From assembly GCA_900469625.1 (NCBI GenBank), contig UBXV01000015.1, forward strand, positions 83,221 to 147,220: a stretch of DNA of 64,000 nucleotides, in the 5' to 3' direction. A model generated the notes under the pieces. That model had not been told where the DNA came from and ran no database searches. It saw nothing but the letters and a program-made list of their open reading frames with translations. The translations under genes and the position numbers were made by a program. Positions 9,405 through 18,788 of this stretch are shown here, one piece after another (the stretch's first letter is position 1; each line of letters starts with the position of its first letter). This stretch comes from Hyphomicrobiales bacterium. GTDB taxonomy: Bacteria > Pseudomonadota > Alphaproteobacteria > Rhizobiales > Rhizobiaceae.

Positions 9405-10270
9405 GCATGGTCTTGCAATCTCCCGTGCGAAAGATGGGTCGCGTCAGCGCCTTCCTTGGCCGCGCCTTCTCGCGACCGTCCTTCGTCATCGGTTTCGCCA
9501 TCCTCGCGCTGTCGATCGCACTGGCGCTGTTTCCGCAGTTTCTCGCGCCCTATGATCCACTCGCCTTCGATCTCGGCGCCATCCAGCAGGGGCCGAGCCT
9601 AGCGCATCCCTTCGGCACCGACAATTTCGGCAGGGACGTGCTGTCGCGCGTCATCTGGGCCTATCGCGTCGATATGCAGATGGCCTTCTTCGCGACGATC
9701 TTCGCGCTCGTGATCGGCGTCACGGTCGGCGCCTTCGTCGGCTATTACGGCGGCATCGCCGATACCATCTTCGGCCGCTGTGTCGACGCCATCATTACTT
9801 TTCCCTTCCTCGTGCTGGTGATCGCCATCGTCGCGGTGCTCGGGCCCGGCCTCGTCAACATGTATGTGGCGATCACGGCGGTGAACTGGGTCTACTACGC
9901 CCGCCTCACACGGGCGGAAATCATGGCACAGAAGGCCAACGACTATGCAGCCGCCGGCCGCGTGCTCGGCTATTCCGATCGGCGCATTATCTTCCGGCAT
10001 CTGCTTCCAAACGCGACCTCTCCGATCATTGTCTACTGGATGACCGACATGGCGCTCGCCATCCTGCTTGGTTCGTCGCTCGGCTATCTCGGCCTCGGTG
10101 CCCAGCCGCCGGCCGCCGAATGGGGCGTGCTGATCGCCGAGGGCCGCAACTTCCTGCTGACGGCGTGGTGGATGAGCCTGATGCCGGGCATCGCCATCGT
10201 GCTCACCGGCCTCGGCTTCAGCCTTGTCGGCGATGCGCTTGCCGACCTGCTCCGACCGAAAGGCCGCTGA
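9401..10270 (+). CDS. Peptide ABC transporter permease (DppC-like)
   Basis: The 289-residue partner permease carries an N-terminal helix followed by LAPYDPLAFDLGA and HPFGTDNFGRDVLSR, which are hallmarks of DppC/OppC proteins. The coupling loop NDYAAAGRVLGYSDRR lies near residue 190. It forms the membrane channel with the 8463 product. The ATPase gene starts one base after its stop codon. Confidence 0.93.
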   Translation: MSMVLQSPVRKMGRVSAFLGRAFSRPSFVIGFAILALSIALALFPQFLAPYDPLAFDLGAIQQGPSLAHPFGTDNFGRDVLSRVIWAYRVDMQMAFFATIFALVIGVTVGAFVGYYGGIADTIFGRCVDAIITFPFLVLVIAIVAVLGPGLVNMYVAITAVNWVYYARLTRAEIMAQKANDYAAAGRVLGYSDRRIIFRHLLPNATSPIIVYWMTDMALAILLGSSLGYLGLGAQPPAAEWGVLIAEGRNFLLTAWWMSLMPGIAIVLTGLGFSLVGDALADLLRPKGR

Positions 10271-10271
10271 C

Positions 10272-11285
10272 ATGAACGAGATCGAGAAGGAAACGGTCCT
10301 GGACGTCAGGCGACTGCGCACCGAATTCGGTCTTGCCGAACGTCCTCTGGTCGCCGTCGACGACGTGTCGTTTCAGGTGAAGGCAGGCGAGATCCTCGGC
10401 CTTGTGGGTGAATCCGGCTCGGGCAAGAGTATCACGCTGCGTTCGATCCTCGGGATCGTGCGGCCACGTGGCCGTGTGCATGGCGAAATTCTCTGGAAGG
10501 GCAGGGATCTCGTGCCGCTTGGCGAGGCGGCGCTCCGACGGGTGCGCGGGCGCGAGATCGCAATGATCTTCCAGGAGCCGATGTCATCGCTGAACCCGCT
10601 TTTGACGGTCGGTTTGCAGATCTCCGAAAACCTGGCCGCCCACACCGATCTCGATGCAAAAGCGAGGAAGGCCCGCGCGATCGAGCTCATGGATATGGTC
10701 GGCATTCCCGCCGCCCGGGACCGCCTCAGCGACTATCCGCACGAGTTTTCCGGCGGCATGCGCCAGCGGGTGATGATTGCCATCGCCCTTGCCTCCAACC
10801 CGAAGCTGTTGCTTGCCGATGAACCGACGACGGCCCTCGACGTCACCATCCAGGACCAGATCCTGCGGCTCATCCAGGCGCTCAGCCGTGATCTCGGCAT
10901 GGCCGTGATCCTTGTCACCCATGACATGGGTGTGGTGGCCGGGACCTGTGACCGGGTCGCTGTCATGTATGGCGGCCGGCTCTGCGAGACGGGGCCGACG
11001 GCCGATGTGATCGGCGACGCCCGACATCCCTATTCGCTCGGTCTTCTGCGCTCAATCCCGCGCAATGTCGCGCCGCGAACGCCGCTCTACTCCATCCCCG
11101 GCGCACCGCCGTCCCTGGACGCGCTGCCGGCGGGCTGTGCCTTCACGGCCCGCTGTCCCGTGGCTGGGCCCGAATGCCGCGACGTCCGTCCCAGGCTCGA
11201 CAGCACCGGGCCGCAGCGCCAGGTCGCCTGCCATCACCGCGAGCAAGCGCTCGTTCACTTCAGCGCGCAGGAGGCGGCGCAATGA
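10272..11285 (+). CDS. Peptide ABC transporter ATP-binding protein (DppD-like)
   Basis: The 337-residue ATPase has Walker A GESGSGKS (about residue 50), signature FSGGMRQR, Walker [13 protein letters not shown] and the H-loop VTHDMG. The C-terminus contains the oligopeptide-transporter extension with cysteines ([15 protein letters not shown]) that binds an iron-sulfur cluster in related DppD proteins. The ATG at 10272 follows the previous stop directly; a longer frame from 10224 overlaps the permease and is not needed. It ends in an ATGA overlap with the second ATPase. Confidence 0.92.
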   Translation: MNEIEKETVLDVRRLRTEFGLAERPLVAVDDVSFQVKAGEILGLVGESGSGKSITLRSILGIVRPRGRVHGEILWKGRDLVPLGEAALRRVRGREIAMIFQEPMSSLNPLLTVGLQISENLAAHTDLDAKARKARAIELMDMVGIPAARDRLSDYPHEFSGGMRQRVMIAIALASNPKLLLADEPTTALDVTIQDQILRLIQALSRDLGMAVILVTHDMGVVAGTCDRVAVMYGGRLCETGPTADVIGDARHPYSLGLLRSIPRNVAPRTPLYSIPGAPPSLDALPAGCAFTARCPVAGPECRDVRPRLDSTGPQRQVACHHREQALVHFSAQEAAQ

Positions 11286-12295
11286 TCGCTCCATCACCAC
11301 TGGCGGCCTCGCCACTGCTTTCGATCCACGATCTCGTCATGCGCTTCGAGAAGCCGCGTTCGCTGTCCGACACACTGGCAGGCCGACCGCGCCAGGTCGT
11401 CTCGGCCCTGAACGGCGTCGACCTCGATGTGATGCCGGCCGAGACGCTCGGGATTGTCGGCGAGTCCGGTTGCGGCAAGTCGACGCTCGCGCGCTGCATC
11501 GCCGGCCTCAACCGGCCGACATCGGGCGACATCCGCTTCAAGGGCGAAAGCGTCATCGACCTCAGGGGCGCAAGACGGCGCGACTACAACAAGCGGGTCC
11601 AGATGATGTTCCAGGATCCCTACACCTCGCTCAATCCGCGCATGACGGTGCGCGACACGTTGCGGGAAGCGATCACGGTCCATCGCATGCGCGAGGGGGG
11701 CGGCATCGATCGGCGCGTCGACGAGTTGCTCGACCTGGTGCGGCTGCCCGATGGCGCTGCCGACAAGTATCCGCACGAATTCTCAGGCGGACAGCGTCAG
11801 CGCATCGGCATTGCGCGGGCACTTTCGCTGGAGCCGACCTGCCTTGTTGCCGATGAGCTGGTGTCGGCGCTCGACGTCTCCGTTCAGGCGCAGGTGGTCA
11901 ATCTGCTCTTGGAGCTGCAGGATGATCTGGGCCTGACGGTGCTTTTCGTAGCGCATGATCTGAGGCTCGTGCGGCATGTCTCGCACCGCGTGGCGGTGAT
12001 CTATCTCGGCGCCATCGTCGAGATCGGCCCTTCGGAGACGCTGTTTGCAAGGCCCATGCACCCCTATTCGCAGGCGCTGCTTGCGGCAGCCCCGTCGCTC
12101 GACCCGACAAGCCGGCGCCGGGCGCCGGCACTCTCCGGCGAGTTGCCGAGCCCGCTCGACATCCCGCCCGGCTGTCCGTTCCACGTCCGTTGCCCGCACG
12201 CCACCGCGCTTTGCCGACGGGAAAAGCCGACGTTGCGGCCGGTTGGCCACGGCATGACCGCCTGTCACTTCGCCGAGACGATCGGCGGCGCGTAA
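11282..12295 (+). CDS. Peptide ABC transporter ATP-binding protein (DppF-like)
   Basis: The 337-residue second ATPase shows Walker A GESGCGKS, signature FSGGQRQR, Walker B and H-loop VAHDLR, plus a C-terminal GCPFHVRCPHATALC cysteine cluster. The Walker B aspartate is followed by ELVSALD rather than EPTSALD, which is a modest variation at the usual proline position. It starts inside the stop of the first ATPase (ATGA at 11282-11285), completing a five-component importer. Confidence 0.9.
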   Translation: MIAPSPLAASPLLSIHDLVMRFEKPRSLSDTLAGRPRQVVSALNGVDLDVMPAETLGIVGESGCGKSTLARCIAGLNRPTSGDIRFKGESVIDLRGARRRDYNKRVQMMFQDPYTSLNPRMTVRDTLREAITVHRMREGGGIDRRVDELLDLVRLPDGAADKYPHEFSGGQRQRIGIARALSLEPTCLVADELVSALDVSVQAQVVNLLLELQDDLGLTVLFVAHDLRLVRHVSHRVAVIYLGAIVEIGPSETLFARPMHPYSQALLAAAPSLDPTSRRRAPALSGELPSPLDIPPGCPFHVRCPHATALCRREKPTLRPVGHGMTACHFAETIGGA

Positions 12296-12323
12296 AAACC
12301 ACTATCCAACAGGGAATGACCAC

Positions 12324-14126
12324 ATGACATCGAATGACAGGCCGGATATGGCGCGCCGGCTCGCGGCCCTGCGCCGCACACTCGAGGAACGGGGGCTCGA
12401 CGGCTACGTCGTCCCGCGCTTCGACGAGCATCAGGGCGAATATTGCGCCCCGCACGACAACAGGCTCGCCTTCATCACCGGCTTCACCGGCTCGGCGGGC
12501 GTCGCGGTCGTCATGCGCGACCGTGCCGCCATCTTCGTCGACGGCCGCTATCAGGTGCAGGTTCGCCAGGAAATCGATGTCGACAGTTTCTCCATCGAGC
12601 ATTTCTACGATGCGCCCTTGAAGGATTGGCTGCGCAAGAATCTGCGCAAAGGTGAACGCGTCGGCTTCAATTCCATGCTGCTGCCATCGACATGGGATTC
12701 CGACTGCGGCCAATCGGTTGTTGCAGCCGGCGCCCAATGGATTGCCGTGACCGATGATCTCGTCGATGCGATCTGGTCGGAGCAACCCGACAAGCCGCTC
12801 GGCACTGTGATCGCGTTGTCGCGCGACTATGCCGGAGAAAGCGTTGCCGCCAAGAAGCGCCGTCTTGGCCAGATGTTGGCGGACCACGGCGCCGATGTGC
12901 TGATCGAAGCCCAGCCAGACAACATTGCCTGGTTCCTGAACGTTCGCGGCCGTGACATCGCGTTCAATCCGATGCCGCAATCCTTCATGATCGCGGACCG
13001 GGAAGGCCGGGTCGAATGGCTGGTCGACCACCGAAAGCTGCCCAACGACCTCCAGGATTTCGAGCTCGAAGGGGTCGATATCACCGAGCCGGATCTGCTG
13101 CTCGACCGGGTCCGTAGCGCGACGGCCGGCCGGGTGGCCCTCGTCGATCCCGGTTTCGCGCCTTCGGCGGTCGCGCATGCGACGCGGGAAGCCGGTGGCA
13201 CCGTCCGGCTTCTGCGCAGCCCGATCACCCTTGCCAAGATGCTGAAGAACCCGGTCGAACTTTCCGGCTTTCGCGATTGCCATCGTCACGACGGTGCCGC
13301 ATGGATCAGGTTCTTTGCGTGGCTGGAAGCCAATGCAGCTGCGCGGGAAGAGCAGGGGCGGCCGGTGACGGAGCTGGAGGCAGAGGATCGTATCCTTGCC
13401 TTCCGGCAGATGGAGGCGACCTTCGTCGAGCCGAGCTTCCGCACGATCTCGGCCTCTGCCGGCAACGCCGCCATGTGCCACTATGCGGCGAGCGCCAAAA
13501 GCGACGCGCCGATCACGTCGCGCGGTGTCTATCTGCTCGATTCCGGCGGGCAATATTTCACCGGCACGACGGATGCGACCCGCACGACGGCGATTGGCGC
13601 GATCAGCGACGAGATCCGCCGCGCTTATACGGCTGTGCTCAAGGGGCTGATCTCGATGGTCTCGCTGAAGTTCCCGAAGGGAACCTACGGCCATCAACTT
13701 GACGCTTTTGCACGACGGCCGCTCTGGGACCTGGGCCTCGATTACGATCACGGCACCGGCCATGGCGTCGGCCATTTCCTGTCGGTGCACGAGCAACCGC
13801 AGCGTTTCGACCGGCGCGTCAACGAGATCGAACTGCGCCCAGGCATGGTGACGACCATCGAGCCCGGCTACTACAAGGCAGGCGAATACGGCATCCGCAT
13901 CGAGAACCAGGTGGAGGTGATCGACGACGGCGACGGCTTCATGAGCTTCCGCAGCCTGACGCTGGTGCCGATCGATCTGCGGCTCGCAGACCTCGCCTTG
14001 TTGAGCCAGGCCGAGCGGCAGTGGATCGACGCCTATCACTGGCGCATAACCAGCACCATGGCAGGCCTGTTCGAGCCGGAGACGACGGCCTGGCTTGCTG
14101 CGCGGACTGCGCCGATCGGCGACTGA
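12324..14126 (+). CDS. Xaa-Pro aminopeptidase (M24B)
   Basis: At 600 residues this is the long, three-domain form of aminopeptidase P, with two creatinase-type N-terminal domains and a C-terminal pita-bread domain. The five metal ligands are visible: two aspartates in YLLDSGGQY and TTDATRT, a histidine in GTGHGVGHFL and glutamates in TTIEPGYY and GIRIENQVE. It removes the first residue from peptides whose second residue is proline. It lies 28 bases after the importer genes and is likely co-transcribed, which is the main reason to suggest that the importer takes up proline-containing peptides. There is no signal peptide, so it acts in the cytoplasm. Confidence 0.93.
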   Translation: MTSNDRPDMARRLAALRRTLEERGLDGYVVPRFDEHQGEYCAPHDNRLAFITGFTGSAGVAVVMRDRAAIFVDGRYQVQVRQEIDVDSFSIEHFYDAPLKDWLRKNLRKGERVGFNSMLLPSTWDSDCGQSVVAAGAQWIAVTDDLVDAIWSEQPDKPLGTVIALSRDYAGESVAAKKRRLGQMLADHGADVLIEAQPDNIAWFLNVRGRDIAFNPMPQSFMIADREGRVEWLVDHRKLPNDLQDFELEGVDITEPDLLLDRVRSATAGRVALVDPGFAPSAVAHATREAGGTVRLLRSPITLAKMLKNPVELSGFRDCHRHDGAAWIRFFAWLEANAAAREEQGRPVTELEAEDRILAFRQMEATFVEPSFRTISASAGNAAMCHYAASAKSDAPITSRGVYLLDSGGQYFTGTTDATRTTAIGAISDEIRRAYTAVLKGLISMVSLKFPKGTYGHQLDAFARRPLWDLGLDYDHGTGHGVGHFLSVHEQPQRFDRRVNEIELRPGMVTTIEPGYYKAGEYGIRIENQVEVIDDGDGFMSFRSLTLVPIDLRLADLALLSQAERQWIDAYHWRITSTMAGLFEPETTAWLAARTAPIGD

Positions 14127-14131
14127 TCGTG

Positions 14132-14168
14132 GGCTTCGGCGGCGTGCGATGGGCGCGCCGCCGAAGCC
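14132..14168 (+). terminator. Hairpin after the aminopeptidase gene
   Basis: GGCTTCGGCGGCG pairs perfectly with CGCCGCCGAAGCC over 13 bases around an 11-base loop, five bases after the stop codon. No uridine tract follows, so termination may be weak or Rho-assisted. Confidence 0.5.
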
Positions 14169-14241
14169 GCCATGCTCTAAGGTAGCGCCCCTGAAAGGTT
14201 TCTGCCGGGGCATGTGATATTTCTTGCCGGATGGGCTCAAA

Positions 14242-14259
14242 TTGTGATAATTGTCACAA
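14242..14259. promoter_or_regulatory. Near-palindrome upstream of the DeoR gene, candidate operator
   Basis: TTGTGATAATTGTCACAA matches its own reverse complement at 16 of 18 positions. It lies 61 bases before the DeoR-family start and contains the alternative TTG start at 14251, which argues against that start. Autoregulation by the DeoR protein is the likely use; a CRP-like factor is an alternative because TGTGA/TCACA half-sites are present. Confidence 0.5.
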
Positions 14260-14319
14260 ATACTGTTCGAGCCGCCTGCCGTAACGCAGGGGCTCGAACG
14301 AGCCACCCACGGAACGATC

Positions 14320-15051
14320 ATGGCCAGCCGCAAGACAGCCCGCATCCTTCAGCTCGCAGACGCCCTCTCCGGTCGGCGCGTTCTCCATCTGCGCGATGCC
14401 GCAGCGCTGCTCGGCGTGTCAGAGATGACCGTTCGTCGCGATGTTGCCGACAATCCCGGCCAATTCGCCTTTCTCGGTGGCCACATCGTGCCATCTGGCG
14501 AGGTCGATGGCGACATGCCCTACGAGCTGGCACGGGAGGCCGACAGTCATGCGGCGGCCAAGCGCGAGGCCTGCCTGCACGCGGTACGGCATATCCGCCC
14601 CGACGAGACGATCTTTATCGATTGTGGCACGACGCTCGAGTATCTCGTCGATCTCATACCCGAAAAATATGTAATGACTGCAGTCTGTTACTCGCTGAAT
14701 GTGGCGGACCGGCTGACGCGGAAACCCAATGTCCGCATTGTCATGCTCGGTGGTGTCTATCATCCGGCCTCGGCTTCGTTCTCGGGCAATTCTGGCCTGG
14801 AAACCCTTGATTCCCTCGGGATCAATGTTGCCTTTCTTTCGGCCGCGGGCGTGGATCCGGTGCGCGGTGCGACATGTGTGCATTTTCACGAGGTTCCGGT
14901 GAAGCAGAAGGTGATCTCGCTCGCCCGCGAAAGCCATCTCGTCATTGACCGCAGCAAGATCGGTAAGCTGAAGCCGGCGTTTTTCGCGCCCGCAAGTGTG
15001 TTCAAGTCTGTGATTACCGAGGACGGCGATACGCGCATTCCTATGAACTGA
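14320..15051 (+). CDS. DeoR-family transcriptional regulator
   Basis: From the ATG at 14320 (GGAA five bases upstream) the protein has 243 residues. The helix-turn-helix at about residues 20-45 reads LLGVSEMTVRRDV, the DeoR signature, and the C-terminal sugar-phosphate sensor domain shows FIDCGTTLEYL and VVMLGGVYH-like motifs. Members respond to a phosphorylated sugar. Its gene precedes a deoxyribose-type catabolic cluster in the same direction, so deoxyribose 5-phosphate is a reasonable effector guess. Confidence 0.88.
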   Translation: MASRKTARILQLADALSGRRVLHLRDAAALLGVSEMTVRRDVADNPGQFAFLGGHIVPSGEVDGDMPYELAREADSHAAAKREACLHAVRHIRPDETIFIDCGTTLEYLVDLIPEKYVMTAVCYSLNVADRLTRKPNVRIVMLGGVYHPASASFSGNSGLETLDSLGINVAFLSAAGVDPVRGATCVHFHEVPVKQKVISLARESHLVIDRSKIGKLKPAFFAPASVFKSVITEDGDTRIPMN

Positions 15052-15231
15052 TCTGACGATTGCGATTGCGTTCGATTTCGAAGAGCAACGCCTCCGTCGC
15101 TTGACATCGTCAACAAGTGGTGGAATGCTAACAAAAATACGATAGAAATATAACAAAACGAGAATCGCCGCCGCCGCGGAACTATCCCGTGTTATCGTGC
15201 GGCGATGTCAGGGCGTTCGAGGAGCAATCGC

Positions 15232-16245
15232 TTGGAAGACCTTGCAGTGAAGACTGTTGCCGCGAAAACCGCAGTCCATTCGGCCTCCGGCCACAACTGG
15301 CCGCGCAACGATGGCATGGATCTCGATCTCGGCTGGGTCGTCGATCAGCGCGTCAACCTGTCGGCTGCAGAACGGCGCGTTTCGACGCTGCCGGGCCGCC
15401 GCACCGTGAAGAAGGATGCGCAGGCCGCCTGGCTGTTGAAGGCCGTGACCTGCATCGACCTGACGACGCTCAACGGCGACGACACGACCGAGCGCGTCAA
15501 GCGGCTTTGTGCCAAGGCACGCCAGCCGGTGCGCCAGGACATTCTCGATGCGCTCGGCATGGGCAATCGGGATATCACCACAGGCGCCGTCTGCGTCTAT
15601 CACCGTTTCGTCTCCACCGCCGTCGAGGCCCTCGACGGCTCCGGCATTCCGGTTGCAGCCGTCTCCACCGGCTTTCCCGCCGGCCTCATCCCGCACGACG
15701 TCAAGCTGCGCGAGATCGAGGCTTCGGTTGCCGATGGCGCCAGGGAAATCGATATCGTCATCACCCGCGAGCATGTGCTGACCGGGAACTGGCAGGCGCT
15801 TTATGACGAGATGCGCGATTTCCGCGCAGCCTGCGGCGATGCGCATGTCAAGGCGATCCTGGCGACCGGTGACCTGAAGACGCTGCGCAACGTTGCCCGC
15901 GCTTCGCTCGTCTGCATGATGGCCGGCGCCGATTTCATCAAGACCTCCACCGGCAAGGAAGGCGTCAACGCCACGCTGCTGGTGACGCTGGTGATGCTGC
16001 GCATGATCCGCGCCTATCAGGAACGCACCGGCATCAAGGTCGGCTACAAGCCGGCCGGCGGCATTTCTGCCGCCAAGGACATCCTGAACTACCAGTTCCT
16101 GATGAAGGACGAACTCGGGCGCGAGTGGCTGGAGCCTGATCTGTTCCGCATCGGCGCCTCGAGCCTGCTCGGCGATATCGAACGCCAACTCGAGCATCAC
16201 GTGACCGGCGCCTACTCGGCCCTCAACCGACACCCGATTGGATGA
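15232..16245 (+). CDS. deoC: Deoxyribose-phosphate aldolase
   Basis: This class I aldolase splits 2-deoxy-D-ribose 5-phosphate into glyceraldehyde 3-phosphate and acetaldehyde. The Schiff-base lysine lies in DFIKTSTGKEG and a second conserved lysine in VGYKPAGGI; AVCVYHRFV and VSTGFPAG also match DeoC. I chose the TTG at 15232 because GGAG lies seven bases upstream; an ATG at 15205 without a ribosome site and a GTG at 15247 are alternatives in the same frame. The product from 15232 has 337 residues. The stop overlaps the next gene in ATGA. Confidence 0.93.
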   Translation: MEDLAVKTVAAKTAVHSASGHNWPRNDGMDLDLGWVVDQRVNLSAAERRVSTLPGRRTVKKDAQAAWLLKAVTCIDLTTLNGDDTTERVKRLCAKARQPVRQDILDALGMGNRDITTGAVCVYHRFVSTAVEALDGSGIPVAAVSTGFPAGLIPHDVKLREIEASVADGAREIDIVITREHVLTGNWQALYDEMRDFRAACGDAHVKAILATGDLKTLRNVARASLVCMMAGADFIKTSTGKEGVNATLLVTLVMLRMIRAYQERTGIKVGYKPAGGISAAKDILNYQFLMKDELGREWLEPDLFRIGASSLLGDIERQLEHHVTGAYSALNRHPIG

Positions 16246-18635
16246 TCCCGATGACAGTCGCAAGGTATTTTGACGAAATGTCCTATGGTCCCGCACCGGA
16301 AGCAGACACCGAAGCCCGCCAGTGGCTGGCGCGGCACAAGGGGCAGTTCGGCCACTTCATCAACGGGGCTTTCGTGGCACCGTCCTCCGGCAAGACCTTC
16401 GAGAGCCATGAGCCCGCCACCGGAGCTCTGCTGGCAAAGATCGCGCTTGGCAACGCCAAGGACGTGGACGATGCCGTCGCCGCTGCCCGCAAGGCGCAAG
16501 GCCCCTGGGCTAAGCTGCCAGGTCACGCCCGTGCGCGCCACCTCTATGCCCTTGCCCGGATGATCCAGCGCCATGCGCGGCTGATCGCAGTGGTCGAAGC
16601 GATCGACAATGGCAAGCCGGTCCGCGAAACCCGCGATATCGACGTACCGCTTGCGGCCCGTCACTTCTACCACCACGCCGGCTGGGCGCAGCTGCAGGAG
16701 ACCGAGTTTGCCGATCAGGTGCCGGTGGGCGTCGTCGGCCAGGTCATTCCGTGGAATTTCCCGTTCCTGATGCTCGCCTGGAAGGTCGCACCGGCCTTGG
16801 CGCTCGGCAACACCGTCATCCTGAAACCGGCCGAGTTCACGCCGCTGACGGCACTGCTCTTTGCCGAGCTTGCGTCCGCAGCCGGCCTGCCTGCAGGCGT
16901 GCTCAACGTCGTGACCGGTGAGGGCGAAACCGGTGCGCTGATCGTCGAGCATGCCGATATCGACAAGATCGCCTTTACCGGATCGACCGAAGTCGGGCGC
17001 CTGATCCGCGAAAAGACGGCCGGCACCGGCAAGTCGCTGACGCTCGAGCTCGGCGGCAAGTCGCCTTTCATCGTTTTTGATGACGCTGATATCGATGGCG
17101 CGGTCGAGGGTGTCGTCGATGCGATCTGGTTCAATCAGGGGCAGGTTTGCTGCGCCGGTTCGCGGCTCCTCGTGCAGGAAGGCGTGGCGCCGCTCTTCTA
17201 CGAGCGCCTGACGCGGCGCATGCAGAGCTTGCGTGTCGGCCATCCGCTAGACAAGGCAATCGACATGGCGGCGATCGTCGCGCCGGTGCAATTACAGCGC
17301 ATCGAGAGCCTGGTCGCCAAGGGTGTCGCTGAAGGCGCCAAGCTCCACCAGCCGAAGATCGAGCTGCCCAAGGGCGGTAGCTTCTATCCGCCGACCTTGC
17401 TTACCAATGTGCAACCGACGTCTGTGGTGGCGACCGAGGAGATCTTCGGTCCCGTCGCCGTGTCGATGACCTTCCGCACCCCGGATGAGGCGATCCAGCT
17501 CGCCAACCACTCGCGCTATGGTCTGGCCGCAAGTGTCTGGAGCGAGACGATCGGCCTGGCGCTCAACGTTGCAGCCAAGCTCGCCGCCGGCGTCGTCTGG
17601 GTCAATGCGACCAATCTCTTCGATGCGGCGGCCGGTTTCGGCGGCAAGCGCGAATCCGGTTTCGGCCGCGAGGGCGGTCGCGAAGGCTGCTACGAATATC
17701 TGAAGCCCAAGGCCTGGGTGGGGCGCAAGCTGCGCGCAGCTGCGGCCGAACCGACGTTGAAGCCGGTTTCCGGCGATTTCGCCGCGCCGTCGCTCGATCG
17801 CACGGCCAAGCTGTTCATCGGCGGCAAGCAGGCGCGGCCTGACGGCAACTATTCGCGCGCCGTTCTTTCGCCGAAAGGCAAGGTCCTCGGCGAGGTCGGC
17901 GAGGGCAACCGCAAGGATATCCGCAACGCCGTGGTCGCCGCGCATGCCGCATCCGGCTGGGCATCGGCGACATCGCACAATCGCGCACAGATCCTCTACT
18001 ACATCGCCGAGAACCTCAGTGGCCGCGCCGATGAATTCGCGGGCCGCATCGCCGCGATGACCGGTGCATCGGCCGCCAATGCGAAGGCAGAGGTCGAGGC
18101 ATCGATCTCCAGGCTCTTCAGCTACGGCGCCTGGGCCGACAAGTACGAGGGTGTGGTTCACCAGCCGCCGCTGCGGGGCGTGGCGCTCGCCATGCCCGAA
18201 GCGATCGGCGTTGTCGGCGTCGTCTGCCCGACGGAGGCGCCGCTGCTCGGCTTCATCAGCCTTGTGGCGCCGCTGATCGCCACCGGCAACCGCGTCGTCG
18301 CGGTCCCGAGCGAACAGCACCCGCTGGCTGCGACCGATTTCTATTCGATCCTGGAAACGTCGGATGTGCCGGCGGGGGTCGTCAACATCGTCACCGGTTC
18401 GGCGATGGAGCTGGCAAAGACGCTGGCAAGCCATAACGACGTCGACGCGCTCTGGGCCTTCGGTACGCCGGAGCTGTCGACGCTGGTTGAGAAGCTTTCG
18501 GCCGGAAACCTGAAGCGGACCTTCGTCGATTATGGCAAGGCGACCGACTGGTTCGATCGGTCGGCAGCCGAAGGGCAGGCCTATCTGCGCCGCGCCACCG
18601 ACGTCAAGAACATCTGGATCCCCTACGGCGAGTAG
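16242..18635 (+). CDS. Two-domain aldehyde dehydrogenase
   Basis: The 797-residue protein contains a full aldehyde dehydrogenase domain (about residues 35-490) with PWNFPFLM, the glutamate motif LELGGKSP and catalytic Cys303 in GQVCCAG. A second, shorter domain (about 515-797) resembles the N-terminal part of the same fold but shows no catalytic cysteine motif, so it is probably structural. Placed directly after deoC with a four-base overlap, it most likely oxidises the acetaldehyde released by the aldolase. That substrate is inferred from context. A second ATG at 16251 could also be used. Confidence 0.88.
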   Translation: MIPMTVARYFDEMSYGPAPEADTEARQWLARHKGQFGHFINGAFVAPSSGKTFESHEPATGALLAKIALGNAKDVDDAVAAARKAQGPWAKLPGHARARHLYALARMIQRHARLIAVVEAIDNGKPVRETRDIDVPLAARHFYHHAGWAQLQETEFADQVPVGVVGQVIPWNFPFLMLAWKVAPALALGNTVILKPAEFTPLTALLFAELASAAGLPAGVLNVVTGEGETGALIVEHADIDKIAFTGSTEVGRLIREKTAGTGKSLTLELGGKSPFIVFDDADIDGAVEGVVDAIWFNQGQVCCAGSRLLVQEGVAPLFYERLTRRMQSLRVGHPLDKAIDMAAIVAPVQLQRIESLVAKGVAEGAKLHQPKIELPKGGSFYPPTLLTNVQPTSVVATEEIFGPVAVSMTFRTPDEAIQLANHSRYGLAASVWSETIGLALNVAAKLAAGVVWVNATNLFDAAAGFGGKRESGFGREGGREGCYEYLKPKAWVGRKLRAAAAEPTLKPVSGDFAAPSLDRTAKLFIGGKQARPDGNYSRAVLSPKGKVLGEVGEGNRKDIRNAVVAAHAASGWASATSHNRAQILYYIAENLSGRADEFAGRIAAMTGASAANAKAEVEASISRLFSYGAWADKYEGVVHQPPLRGVALAMPEAIGVVGVVCPTEAPLLGFISLVAPLIATGNRVVAVPSEQHPLAATDFYSILETSDVPAGVVNIVTGSAMELAKTLASHNDVDALWAFGTPELSTLVEKLSAGNLKRTFVDYGKATDWFDRSAAEGQAYLRRATDVKNIWIPYGE

Positions 18636-18643
18636 GGAAACGC

Positions 18644-18735
18644 CATCCCGGAGGCGGGGGAGCCGGCACCGGGATGCGACTGTCTGCGCAGTCGCAGCGA
18701 AGGATTGGGAGTGCGTGATGCCGGCCCGGCATCAC
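18644..18735. repeat. Cluster of inverted repeats between aldehyde dehydrogenase and mutarotase genes
   Basis: Three overlapping or adjacent inverted repeats fill this gap: CATCCCGG/CCGGGATG (18644-18651 with 18669-18676), TGCGACTG/CAGTCGCA (18675-18682 with 18689-18696) and GTGATGCCG/CGGCATCAC with a three-base loop (18715-18735). No uridine run follows. It may be a RIME/REP-like palindromic element or an mRNA processing region. Confidence 0.5.
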
Positions 18736-18788
18736 GGGGTTGCGCGCCACTCGGGAGCATGCGAGCCGGCGCCAGGAGGAGGATTGCC

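Noticed and set aside
11898-14345. 815-residue minus-strand open frame
   Set aside because: It is antisense to the DppF-like ATPase and the Xaa-Pro aminopeptidase, both with intact catalytic motifs. Low-complexity Arg/Asp/His-rich translation is typical of a GC-rich shadow frame.
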